A stretch of 64,000 bases of DNA from Meandrina meandrites (taxonomy: Eukaryota; Cnidaria; Anthozoa; Scleractinia; Meandrinidae): assembly GCA_963693305.1 (NCBI GenBank), contig OY855915.1:14107840-14171839 (forward strand). Direction: 5' to 3'. Position numbers and translations under genes: made by a program. Each line of letters starts with the position of its first letter. The first letter of the stretch is position 1. The notes beneath the pieces are model-generated. The model saw only the letters and a program-made list of their open reading frames with translations. It did no database searches and was not told the DNA's origin. Positions 32,724-43,663 of this stretch are shown here, piece by piece.

Positions 32724-35700
32724 TCATTTCAGCATCTCTGTTAAAGCTTCTTCTGTTAAAGCTTCTATTTCTTTGATTTCAGTATTTGTTAATAAAGCTT
32801 CTGTTTCTTTGATTTCAGTATTTGTGAATAAAGGCCTTGTGTACCCGTAAGCATTTGTATTGATCCCATCATCTGCTATCCAGCACTTTGAATCAAATGG
32901 GGAAGGCGAAATTGTGTTGACATGCATGCCGTAAATCTCATGCCCCTCGCTTCGAAGAATGTTCATTCCACGCCATAACTGCTGCTTACCAAAAAGCGTT
33001 TCCTTGTACTGTTCATTCATTATTTGTTTCTTGACAACGCTCTTTTTTACACCCTTTGCTTTTTTGATATTGCTTTCGTCTGCCTTCAAGTTAGAGTACA
33101 TTTTCGGCCTCAGGGGCCTATGGGGTTTCGGCACATTCGTCTTTCATTTTGCCTAAGACCTTTTTGTTCGCGTTTGAGTGGAGTGGATGCTCCTTCGGGT
33201 AGTCACTCGTATCATATTGATTTTCGTTTGATTTGATGTCTTTGTAGACGTCATCCGCTTTGATTTCAAGCAGAAGGCTATCTGTGTCTGTGTATAAGAA
33301 CTCGCACCTTTGGCCGTATTGCTTTTTCAGATGGTTGTAGAAAAAGTCGTACATCAGGATCTTGCTGTTGTCAAGGATAGTCATCCCCGTGTAGACCGGC
33401 TTGTTGAGCAGCAGCCGGCTTTTGCGCATGTCGATTCCGACCATGTCATTTGAAAATATAACATGCCTTGAGTACAAAGGGCTTGCAACCAATTGCCTTA
33501 TTTTGTCTGTCTCATTGCTGCGCACTATTTTTATGTCAACACGGTTACGCAGGTTTTCCATGGTTTTGCCGAAAACTGAGTTATTCATTAGCTTGTAAAA
33601 GTTCTTTTCAAAGTCGTTCTTTGCTTTTTTCCTGAATTCTGCATTCATCCGGATGTACGGCTCCATCCAGCATTCCTGTTCGAACTCCAACACCCTGTGT
33701 ACGCGCTTCAGTTTCATGCCCTGCTTGAGATAAAACTGCAAGTTTCTGTAATGCACGACATAGTTGTTTTTGTTCTTAAGTGTCAACAGCAGCTTCTCGC
33801 TGTCCGGGGGTTTCAGCTCCAGCACTTTCATCAACCTCTTTTGGTAGTCCGACATACATTCCTTTTTCACGACCTTTTTCTCAGGCGCGAGGGGGTAGCT
33901 GTTGTGTTCTTCATGCAGTTCTGCATGATATTCAAGATCAACTTCAAGAATCCATCCATTCCTTGCGTTTTCTTTTTTCTTAAGGATGTCTTCCTCCGTT
34001 GGCATAACACGTTTCCATTTAAAATCCCTTTTTGGGAGTGGCTTGCTCATTGCCCAGCCATAGAGGTTGTTCGCGTCGAGATACATGATGTAACTGTTCG
34101 GTTTGCTGGGGTCATAGTCCGGTACCAGCGGGTTGTTTGCCTTCGCATATCTCTTGCTCACCATCGAGATTCCACCCCGAATTCCCCGTTCCACGAAGAG
34201 ATGCATTTCAAGGTCTGTGAATAACTCAAGCTCGACCCCCGTCCTTTTCAAGAGCGCGTCCCATGAGAGGCCTGGCAACGTGTAATAATGCGCCGAATCT
34301 AACCGGTACTTGGACAGGTTTTGGATGTTCTCGAAAACATCTGCCAGCAGGGCGACAGCCGTTTTCACGTAAAGATCGTGATAATCGCCCAACGTTTTGC
34401 ATTCAAAAGTCTCCCAGACAGTCTGCGCGTGCGCGTACTCATCGTCGTTCAGCTTGCTGTAAAGCTTCTCTTTGTCCGGAAGCCTTGTTTCGCTAAATTT
34501 CCCCCACGAGTCCATGTACTCGTAAGGGTAGATCCCCTTTTTGTAAAGCAGGTCGCTGCCTTTTGAAATGATTGATGTTATTTTTAATGACTCCTTTGGC
34601 GTTGCGCTTACAAGTGAATCAAGACTTCCTTGCAAAAAGCTGTCAATGAAACGCAGACCTCCCGCTGAAAATGTAATATATTTCTCCATGTTGTTGGCGA
34701 CGCATTTCACCTCTTTCTGCAGCTGTGACATCGCTTACATTAAATGGTGTGCGTCGTAGCCCCTCAGGTTGTGGAATACAACTGATATTTGGTCAGTCTT
34801 GGGTTTTATTCGCATTTTCGGATTACATGCGTTGTGCGCGGCTCCGCGGTACCTACCCGTTATGTGGCAATGGTCTTTTACTGCGTCTCTGAAGTTTTTC
34901 TGAAGTAAAGGTTTTTCACAGAACTTAGAATTTTCCTGTGATTTTGCTTCAAACTGGTCTTAGAGTTGAATCCCCCATTGTTGTTCTTTCTGTGCCATGT
35001 AAAAACATTTTTTATGCCATTGACCCCGATAACTGCATTTTTCACTGCCTTCTTCACTGGCTTCTCTAATATTAAAAACCGGTAAAGAGTCTACGAATTC
35101 GTCTTTTATCAAACTTTAGTTACAAATATGGCAATCAGTTGCATTTTTGAAATTTTCCCAGTCTTCGGCCGTCATCACAATCGGCTTTGGTGCGGCCAAA
35201 CTCTCTCTTATTTTCACCTCTTCTTGCAGAATGTCACTTAAAAACGTTCTCACCGCGTTTTCACCCCTGTAAACTTTGGACCCTAAAACTTCACCGTCGC
35301 TTCTCACAACCATGTAAGAATACCCGCATGCCTCATGCCATTCGGTCTTGTTTGTGTAGCTTTTTTGCTTGCTCTCTGGCACACGCTCACAGCCAGGAAT
35401 CTTTTTCACTAAAGCCTCAAAGTCCGCATATATCACATAGGGCATCTTTATCTGTTTGTGATGATTTTGGAAAGAAAGGGTGTTTTTCCCCTCTTCTGGC
35501 ATCTTAATCCTTGTCGGCCTGCCGTTCACACCATTGCAATATTTTTTGTGGTTCTCAAGCAAGTCCGCTCTTGTGAAACGAGTTAAGCAAATCATGCAAT
35601 AGAAAGTTTTACTATTTATTGACTTATCAAACAGCAAAGCGCTTTATCTTTTTACGTATCAATAGTGCTGAATTTCCCCTGACTCAATTAACATCAGGTT

Positions 35701-36182
35701 TATCCTAGGTACATTCGGTTCTTTTCTGCTTATCCTGTGCACAATCACACAGTTGTTTTCCCAGCCAAATACGTTTATTGCCAGTTTTTTGTTTTGAGCT
35801 TCAAGCTTGTCTATCTGTTTTACCGGTGTTGGGAAATCGATGCCCCCATAATTAATACCATCGTTAACCGGATATTTGCTTGGTCTTTGCGGGTCCTTTC
35901 CACAGGAAATAAAGCGGCTCTGAGTGCCAACTTCAAACATTCGTTGTCTCTTTTTTTCACGTTGATTATTGCCTTCTTTTTTGCCAGATTGGCTGGAAGA
36001 GGTAAATAAGTTCCTCCGCGCAGTGGCTGATAGCGTGCGACATTCACGTACGCAGTCTCTATCCTTTCCACTTCCCATCCTGATCCCTTCACAGACCAGT
36101 TTTCTATTTCTCCCTTTATTCTTTCAATGAATTCATCATATTTTTGTTCTATCAGTTCTTTATCATGCCAGTTGAAACACAC
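32724..36182 (-). pseudogene. Protein-primed DNA polymerase B, Polinton type, decayed
   Basis: This is a family B polymerase of the protein-primed group used by Maverick/Polinton elements and related viruses. In order on the minus strand: an N-terminal region (WSVKGSGWEVERIE, GGTYLPLP) from 36,182; exonuclease motif I YADFEALV near 35,405; zinc-like cysteines; ExoII-like FHNLRGYD near 34,765; ExoIII-like YEYMD; polymerase motif A YLDANNLYGWAMS near 34,060; motif B NFYKLMNNSVFGKT near 33,580; motif C YTDTDSLL near 33,285; and the basic KAKGVKKSVVK tail. Disruptions: a frameshift near 35,915, in-frame stops at 35,659 (TGA), 35,644, 35,116, 34,960 and 34,735 (all TAA), and a frameshift with loss of a few codons near 33,125. 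The end carries a duplicated TNTEIKE(T/I)EAL motif. No ATPase, capsid or protease gene accompanies it. It is certainly non-functional as read, though the catalytic motifs are intact. Confidence 0.9.
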
Positions 36183-36364
36183 ACATATAAACTACTGGGT
36201 TCTGGCGCATCGAGTAGAACAAAAGCTTCATGATATCTAACAAAACTTTTTCTCAAGAAACGAGGCGAGCATGGGAGACGAGTTTCTTGAGAAAACAGGT
36301 TTGTTAGATATCATGAAGCTTTTGTTCTACTCGATGCGCCAGAACTAGTAGTTTTTATGTGTGT
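36179..36364. mobile_element. Long hairpin / foldback element, arms about 83 bp
   Basis: The left arm (36,179-36,261) and right arm (36,282-36,364) are near-perfect reverse complements; both contain TTCTGGCGCATCGAGTAGAA or its complement. A 20-bp loop (GAGGCGAGCATGGGAGACGA) separates them. Its left edge coincides with the 5' end of the recognisable polymerase sequence, so it either inserted there or truncated the gene. Confidence 0.85.
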
Positions 36365-37190
36365 TCTGGAGATATTGTTATATCTTCCTGTTTCAATCAG
36401 GAGTTTGTGATTACTTGTTCTGAGTTTCACAAGCGTTTTTCGATTAGGATTTTTTCTAGTCAAATCTAAATAGGGCAAAGGTGTATAACTGGAAAAAGAA
36501 GGCGGAGGATGGGGAGGGGGTCAAGTAGATTTCTGCACGCATAGTCAATAAGTCAATAAAGGAGGTGGGTAAGGGGGTGGGGGAGGGTCAGCAAAAAATG
36601 TGCTGGCTTGCAGCCTACGTTACAGCAGCCATGCAGATGGACATGAAAAAAGTGTTTTCCTCCGCTTGGAAATTATCATGCAAATTCTGCGAAAAAGGTT
36701 TGTCTTATCCACCAACATGGCCGCCTTGTCACGTGGTTGCAAACCATCAATTAGCAGGCGCAGTTTTGAAATTGAGGTTTGCACAACCTCGTTTGCACAA
36801 CCTCCTTCCAGTCTCTCTCAGAGAAGAGGACCCTGGGAACGAGGTTGGAGGTTTGCTCAATCTTTATTTTGTCTTTCTAAAGAGGCCTACCCGTCATGTA
36901 ATATCAAATGAAATGTACCCGCTATAAATTCCAAAAACAAAACACGTTCTACCCACAAAACTCTCGGCAATTTTATTTATCATTTGCCACCAAAATAAGT
37001 TATGTAGTATTAATGTTAAAAATCTATTGCCATTTCTTCTCTTTTCGTCTTTCTATTTAAATACCTTAAAACAACAGAAATACTCTTTAAAAAGATAAAG
37101 GTTTTACTTTTTAAAAAAGTGGTGCTGAGAAAATTATCAACTAAAAGTTAAAGGTAAATTAACCGCTGAAGTGAGTTTTGTGACGAGATA
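36365..37190. other. Non-coding
   Basis: G-rich at 36,480-36,600. A short direct repeat (TTTGCACAACCTC) lies near 36,777-36,800. No gene is supported; the plus-strand frames at 36,565-36,927 lack recognisable features. Confidence 0.4.
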
Positions 37191-37199
37191 AAATTACCT

Positions 37200-37477
37200 T
37201 CAAATCAAAAGAAACTTCCAAATAATAGTTTGCTCGGTTGAAAAACACCAAAGAAGTAATAATAAACCAAACACGAACGAGGGTGGTTACGATTGGGAAA
37301 GATTTAGACGGATTACGAAGGAAGAACTTGAAAAGTTATGTAGGGCTATTATGCGTTACACAGAAATGCTTTCACGAAGAAGGAAACCTCAAAATAATAG
37401 TTTACTAAGGTGAAAAAAACATCAAAGAAGAAATAATAAACCAAAAAGGGACAAGGATGGATAAGATTGGGAAAGAA
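37200..37477 (+). repeat. Two-copy tandem duplication, period about 177 bp
   Basis: A block with AAATAATAGTTTGCT...AATAATAAACCAAA...GATTGGGAAAGA at about 37,204-37,302 returns in diverged form at about 37,382-37,477, leading directly into the skewed block. Confidence 0.6.
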
Positions 37478-37489
37478 AAGTGATAAGGG

Positions 37490-38225
37490 GTTATTATGGA
37501 TTTTTCGGACGTTTTCCCAAATTTTTTCTCAACTTTTTAACCAAATTCTCCCTGCCTCCTACTTTTTCTGGATTTTACTTTTTTCCCCGTTTTTCTCCGC
37601 CGACTTTCCTATTTTAGTCGGGAAAAAATTGGAGATAAAAGTTGAAAAAAACAAGAGAAAAGGCGAGAAAAAGTCAGGAAAAATAAAAGGACTTTTTTCT
37701 CTTCTTTCTTTCGTAATTTTTTTTTGCAACTCTTTTCTGGAATAGGAAATCGGAAAAGAGTTTCACGAAAAAAAGTTGGAAAAAATTGGAGATAAAACTG
37801 GACAAAAAAAAAAGTAAGAGAAAAGGCGAGAAATAGTCAGGAAAAAAATAACCTCCAGAAAAAAAAAGGAAAAAAAATTCATGCAAAAATCGGGGAGAAA
37901 GTAAAAAATGTCGGGTTTAAAATTTAATTAAAATTTCCGGAAAAAAGGTGGGAAAACAAGAGGAGAAAAAAGACTGTGACATTTTTCTCGATTATTTTCG
38001 ACTATTGTTCTATTTTATTCGAATTCCCTCTCAACTATTTTCCGACAGTTTCACGAATATCTTCTGACGTTTTTATCGATTTTTCTGACGATTTCACCAA
38101 ATTCTCCCTGCCTTTTTTTCTCAAATTTTTTTCCGACTTTTTTCTGGAATTTACTTTTTCCCAGTTTTTTCACACCTATTTTTCTGGAGTATTTGTTACT
38201 TTTTTCTGACTTTCCTATTTTCCTC
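37490..38225. repeat. Strand-skewed purine/pyrimidine block, copy 2
   Basis: Same sequence style and shared phrases as 19,890-21,640 (GGACGTTTTCCCAATTTTTCTC, GGAGATAAAA, GGCGAGAAATAGTC type). Again it is followed, after a GC-rich joint, by the 10/20-bp satellite. Confidence 0.85.
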
Positions 38226-38398
38226 CCACCATCCCCGGTCGGGCTGCCTTCGGACGCCACTCCCGCTCTCCGAGAGTCTGTAGACGCGGGCGGGCGGGCG
38301 TACGCACCAAATTTTCTCGGCCTCATGGGTTTACCAAAAATTCTTACCCATGGTGCTCCGCTAGCGCTTCGCGCGAAGGAGCTCTGCTATAAACTCAG
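38226..38398. other. GC-rich joint between skewed block and satellite
   Basis: A sharply GC-rich stretch (CCGGTCGGGCTGCC, GACGCGGGCGGGCGGGCG) inside very AT-rich surroundings, ending CGCGCGAAGGAGCTCTGCTA. The last phrase recurs inside the satellite at 38,517-38,536. No gene is seen. Confidence 0.7.
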
Positions 38399-40790
38399 GC
38401 TAACGAAGTTAAACGGAGACAAACGACGATAAACGTAGGTAAACAATGTTAGACGTAGCCAAACGAGGATAAACGTAGGCAAACGAAGTTAAGGGTAGAC
38501 AAACGATGTTAAACTTCGCGCGAAGGAGCTCTGCTATAAACTTAGGCAAACGAAGTTAAACGCAGGCAAACGACGATAAAGGTAGGTAAAAGAACTTAAA
38601 CATAGTCAAACGAGGATAAACGTAGGCAAACGAAGTTAAAGTCCGTAAGGAAACGAAATTAAACGTAGGCAAACGAAGACAAAGATAAGCGAACGAAGTT
38701 AAACGTAGACAAACAAAGTTAAAGGTAGGCAATCAACGATGAACACAGGCAAACGAAGTTGAACGTAGAGAAACGAAGTTCAACGAAGTTAAACGTAGGC
38801 AAACGAGGTTAAACGTAGAGACACGAGCTTAAACGTAGGCAAACCAGGATAAACAAAAGCAAACGAAGTTAAAGGTACAAAAACAATGATAAACTTAGGT
38901 AAACGAAGTTAAACGTAGGCAAACGAGGACAAACGTAGGCCAACGAAGTTCAAGTAGTCAAACGATGTTAAACTTAGGACAAACGAAGTTAAACGCAGCC
39001 AAACGACGATAAACGTAGGTAAACGAACTTAGCCGTAGCCAAACGAGAAGGTATGAAGGCACATGAAGGTAAACGTAGGTAAACGAAGTTAAACGTTGGC
39101 AAACGTTTTCCTTCGTTTAACTTTGTTTGCCAACGTTTAACTTTGTTTTCCTCCGTTTATCGTCGTTTGCTTACGTTTAACTTCGTTTGCCTATGTTTTA
39201 CTTCCTTTGCGTACGTTTTTTTACAACAAAGTTAACGTAGGCAAACAACGATAAACGTAGGCAAACGAAGTTAAAGGTAGTCAAACAATGTTAAACGCAG
39301 GCAAACGAAGTTAAACGCCGGCAAACGACAATAAACGTAGGTAAACGAAACTAAACGTGGCCAAGCGAGCATAAACGTAGGCAAACGAAGTTAAACGAAG
39401 GCAAACAAAGTTAATTGAAGGCAAACGAAGTTAAACTTTGGCAAATGAAGGTAAACGTAGGTAAGCGAAGTTAAACGTTGGCAAACGAAGTAAATGTAGG
39501 CAGAGGACGATAAAGGTTTTTTTACAATAAAGTTAACGTAGGCAAACCACGATAAACGTAGGCAAAAGAAGTAAAACGTAGCGAAACGTAGGGAAACGAA
39601 GTTAAACGCAAAAAAAAGAAGTTAGACTTAGGCGAATGAAATTAAACGTACACAAACGAAGTTAAAGGTAGGCAAACGAAGGTAAACGTAGGCAAACGAC
39701 AATAAACGTAGCCAAACGAAGTTGAACGTAGGTAAACGAAGTTAAACGTGGAGACGCGAAGTTAAACGAAGCAATCAAAGGTGAACGTAGAGAATCGAAG
39801 ATAAACGAGGGCAAACGAGGATAAACGTAGGCAAACGAAGTTAAAGGTAGAAAAACATTGATAAACTTAGGCAAACGAAGTTAAACGTAGGTAAACGACG
39901 ATAAACGAATTTAAACGAAGGCAAACGAAGTTAAAGGTAGACAAACGATGTTAAACTTAGGCAAACGAAGTTAAACGTAGGCAAACGACGATAAACGTAG
40001 GTAAACGAACTTAAACGTAGCAAAACGAGGATAAACGTAGGCAAACGAAGTTAAACAAAGGCAAGCGAAATTAAACTTCGGCAAATAAAGGTAAAGGTAG
40101 GTAAACGAAGTTAAACGTTTGCAAGCGAGGTTAAGGTAGGCAAAGGACGATAAACGTAGGAAAACGAAGATGAACGTAGCAAACGTTCTCCTTCGCTGAA
40201 CTTCGTTTTCCCACGTTTATCTTCGTTTCCCTACGTTTAACTTCGTTTGCCTACGATTAACTTCGTTTACCTACCCTTAACGTCGTTTTCCACCGTTTAT
40301 CATCGTTTGCCTGCCTTTAAGTTTGGTTCCCTACATTTAAGTTCGTTTGGCCACATTTAACTTCGTTTGTCTACGTTTATCATCGTTTGCCTACGCTAAA
40401 CTTAATTTGGCTACGTTTCACTCAGTTTTCCTACGTTTAACTTCGTTTGCCTACGTTTAAATTCGTTTCCCTACGTTTAACTTCGTTTCCCTACGTTTAA
40501 CTTCGTTTTGCTAAGTTTATCGTCATTTGCCAACGTTTAATTTCGTTCGCCTACGTTTATCGTCGTTTGCTTACGTTTAACTTCGTTCGCCTACTTTTTT
40601 TACAAGGAATTTAACGTGGGCAAACAGCGATAAACGTAGGCAAACGAAGTTAAACTAGGCAAACGAGAATAAAAGAAGGCAAAGGTAGGCAAACGATGAA
40701 AAACTTAGGCAAACGGAGTTTAACGTAGGCAAACGACGATAAACATAGGTAAATGAAGGTAAACGTAGGCAAACGGAGTTCTACCGGAAT
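38399..40790. repeat. 10/20-bp satellite array 2, with inverted segments
   Basis: Same unit as at 21,640-23,033 but more divergent. Orientation switches: CAAACGAAGTTAAACGTAGG sense for most of it, and the reverse complement at about 39,105-39,225 and 40,185-40,595. Short unrelated joints (TTTTTTTACAA) sit near three of the switches. Confidence 0.9.
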
Positions 40791-40941
40791 GCCTAAAATA
40801 GGGTTTCTAAGGTCCTGAAAAACCTAAATTTTCCCGGGGGAGCATGCCCCCAGTCTCTCTTCCTCCATGTGCAGAAATGCATAAACTCAAACACACCAAC
40901 TATCAATACACGTCCCATCAATAAAAACAAGTAATCACTTT
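40791..40941 (+). repeat. Diverged third copy of inverted-repeat sequence, part 1
   Basis: Resembles 17,255-17,330 (AGGGTTTCtAAGGTtC-GAAAAA...GGGG-CATGCCCC) and 17,570-17,645 (CATCAATAAAAACAAGTAATCAC). The middle of the left-arm segment is missing here. Confidence 0.65.
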
Positions 40942-41525
40942 TCGACAACATGTGCGGAAATGATCTTCAGAAGATCATATGCTTGGACTTTATAAGATGA
41001 AACGCTCCGACTACCAGACCTCTTACATTGGAGAATAGGGTAGGAACCTTCTAGAAATGGTGATATCAACAATCACATTGCTGGATGCCATGGACTAACT
41101 ACTCACAAAATTGACTGACGCTCTACTGAATGTTTAACCAAAACTAAGAACTATTTTGGTGACTGACTCTAGAAAGCTGGTACACAAACTTGGAACGAAT
41201 GCCTATCAACAGATGTCAACAACTACTGGCACCTTACAAACGACTTATTTACGACATAAACAAAACTGATAAACAGAACGATTTAATTTGACTAACAATA
41301 GACGAATCAAAACTAACCAATTACTCTTGATGAACTAAACACGAGTGTTACAGCCACTAACAGCACAGCTAAAGTGACCAATTAACTCTAACGGACATCA
41401 TTGACTGACAACAACCTTATACTTTACTCTGAAGATGACTTCCAAACAGGTTGTCAAAACGTCAGTCACCAACAACAGTTCCTTTGAGAACTACACTCAC
41501 CCAGACGATTACACTATACGAAGTA
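40942..41525 (+). mobile_element. Retroelement tail inserted in third copy (Penelope-like?)
   Basis: The third copy of the arm sequence is interrupted here and resumes at ACTATGGTTAT (41,526). The 3' part reads TCTGAAGATGACTTCC...CAGGTTGTCAAAACGTCAGT...CACCCAGACGATTA, a phrase I recall from the 3' ends of cnidarian retroelements, possibly Penelope-like. No reverse transcriptase is present. The classification is uncertain. Confidence 0.4.
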
Positions 41526-42204
41526 CTATGGTTATTGCATCAAACTGCAATTGTATCTGCTATTAATGGAAGCTGGATATATGAAAAAGTTAGAATTTTA
41601 CTTACCTTTTTTTATTTGGGAGGGAAGGGGTTATCTCAAGAAATTAGTATTATTAGGTGGACAAGGGTAAAATATTTCTGATCGAGAGGGGGTCATAAGA
41701 TATTTCAGAGACTACATATGAAATTCCACTAGCTCCCCCTATCCAATAAAAAAGGAACACCCCCTTAAAATATCATATTAAAATATGAGGCCTTTTGTCC
41801 AGGAAATGGGGATAATACCTGATTCACACCAACAAAACATGTTTAATTAAACCAGGTTTAAGAAAATGAAAATCAGCAACAGACAATTGACAGACTAAAT
41901 TTTACATAGGATTCAATTACGCTCTACCTTGTGCTTTCATTTTGCTAAATTTGAATTCCATAGACATCAGTCAACAACTTCCATGAAGAAAACAATTTTA
42001 AACCGTGTTTAACTAAACAACATTTAAACATGTTTAACCTTTGGTGTAAATGGGGTATAAGTAAATTTTTGGCCTTGTTACATTTTTTAATAACCCCCAC
42101 CCCTGTGCAAAACTGATAATTATTGCACAGTCCCTAACTAAGACGCTAAATAAACAGGCAATTAATGTGATTAAAAAGGAAACACTAAATAGCAGGTCAT
42201 TGTT
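41526..42204 (+). repeat. Diverged third copy of inverted-repeat sequence, part 2
   Basis: Follows 17,690-18,125 in order: CTATGGTTAT...AAACTgCAATTGT, then AAATTCCAC...CTCCCCC, then ACTGATAATTATTGCACAGTCCCTAA and CAATTAATGTGATTAAAAA, with several indels. It then switches to the 41-bp satellite exactly after GTCATTGTT. Confidence 0.75.
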
Positions 42205-43415
42205 AAAATAACCCTAACAAAAAAACATCCCTTACGTGTCTGTTACAAAAACCCTAACTCTTAACCCGTCTGTTACACATCTGTTACGATAACCCTTACT
42301 CTTAACCAGTCCGTTACGTGTCTGTTACAAAAACCCTTACCCTTAACCCGTCCATTACGCATCTGTTACGATAACGCTTACCCTAAACCCCTCCGTTACG
42401 TGTCTGTTACAAAAACCCTAACTCTTAACCCGTCCGTTACGCATCTGTTACGATAACGCTTACCCTTAACCCGTCCGTTACGCATCTGTTACAAAAACCC
42501 TAACTCTTAACCCGTCCGTTACGTGTCTGTTACAAAAACCCTAACTCTTAACCCGTCCGTTACGTGTCTGTTACAAAAACCCTAACTCTTAACCCGTCTG
42601 TTACGTGTCTGTTACAAAAACCCTAACTCTTAACCCGTCTGTTACGCATCTGTTACGATAACGCTTACCATTAACCCGTCCGTTACGCCTCTGTTACGAT
42701 AACGCTTACCCTTAACCCGTGCGTTACACATCTGTTACAACTTAACCCGTCCGTTACGCATCTGTTACGATAACGCTTACCCTTAACCCGTCCGTTACGC
42801 ATCTGTTACAACAACCCTAACTCTTAACCCGTCCGTTACGTGTCTGATACAAAAACCTTAACTCTTAACCCGTCTGTTACGTGTCTGTTACAAAAACCCT
42901 AACTCTTAACCCGTCCGTTACGCATCTGTTACAATAACGCTTAGCCTTGACCTGTCCGTTACGCATCTGTTACAAAAACCCTAACTCTTAACCCGTCCGT
43001 TACGTGTCTGTTACAAAAACCCTAGCTCTTAACCCGTCCGTTACGTGTCTGTTTCAAAAACCCTAACTCTTAACCCGTCTGTTACGTGTCTGTTACAAAA
43101 ACCCCAACTCTTAACCCGTCCGTTACGCATCTGTTACGATAACGCTTACCCTTAACCCGTCCGTTACGCATCTGTTACAAAAACCCTAACTCTTAACCCG
43201 TCCGTTACGTGTCTGTTACAAAAACCCTAACTCTTAAAACGTCTGTTACGTGTTTGTTACAAAAACCCTAACTCTTAACCCGTCTGTTACGTGTCTGTTA
43301 CCAAAACCCTAACTCTTAACCCGTCCGTTACGTGTCTGTTACAAAAACCCTAACTCATAACCCGTCTGTTACGTGTCTGTCACAAAAACCCTAACTCTTA
43401 ACCCGTCCGTTACGA
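42205..43415 (+). repeat. 41-bp satellite with CCCTAA motifs
   Basis: About 29 copies of a 41-bp unit in two forms. Form A: CCGTCCGTTACGTGTCTGTT then ACAAAAACCCTAACTCTTAA. Form B has ACGCATCTGTTACGATAACG then CTTACCCTTAA. Many units carry AACCCTAACTCTTAACCC, which resembles the animal telomere repeat CCCTAA without being a pure telomere array. Confidence 0.95.
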
Positions 43416-43559
43416 GTTTAAAGGTTCGTGGATGTAACTGTCATTTTTTAAAGGCAAGTTAAATTTATTTAAAATTGTTGATCAGTTTTCAGAGTGGAAG
43501 ACTTATGTTTGCACTGGAAAGTTAAAAGAAACAACTTATCTTGAGAGATATGGGTTTTT
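43416..43559. other. Short spacer between satellites
   Basis: About 145 bp of AT-rich DNA containing AGAAACAACTTATCTT. A similar AGAAACAACTTATTATT stands just before the 96-bp array at 43,646-43,662. Confidence 0.6.
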
Positions 43560-43646
43560 GTAACACACACCTAACGGACGGGTTAAGGTGAAGCGTTATC
43601 GTAACAGATGCGTAACGGACGGGTTAAGAGTTAGGGTTTTTGTAAA
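43560..43646 (-). repeat. Two 41-bp satellite units in reverse orientation
   Basis: GGACGGGTTAAGGTGAAGCG...GTAACAGATGCGTAACGGAC then GGGTTAAGAGTTAGGGTTTT is the reverse complement of about two units of the 42.2-43.4 kb array, placed between it and the 96-bp array. Confidence 0.9.
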
Positions 43647-43663
43647 TAGAAACAACTTATTAT

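Noticed and set aside
33697..34224. Plus-strand ORFs over the polymerase region
   Set aside because: They are antisense shadows of the polymerase, whose motifs A, B and C fix the true strand.
34735..35661. Ciliate-type code (TAA as Gln) for the polymerase
   Set aside because: The frame also holds a TGA stop and two frameshifts, and the surroundings are animal-like spliced DNA. Pseudogene decay is simpler.
42205..43415. CRISPR-like array
   Set aside because: Units are contiguous 41-bp tandem repeats without unique spacers, in a eukaryotic sequence.
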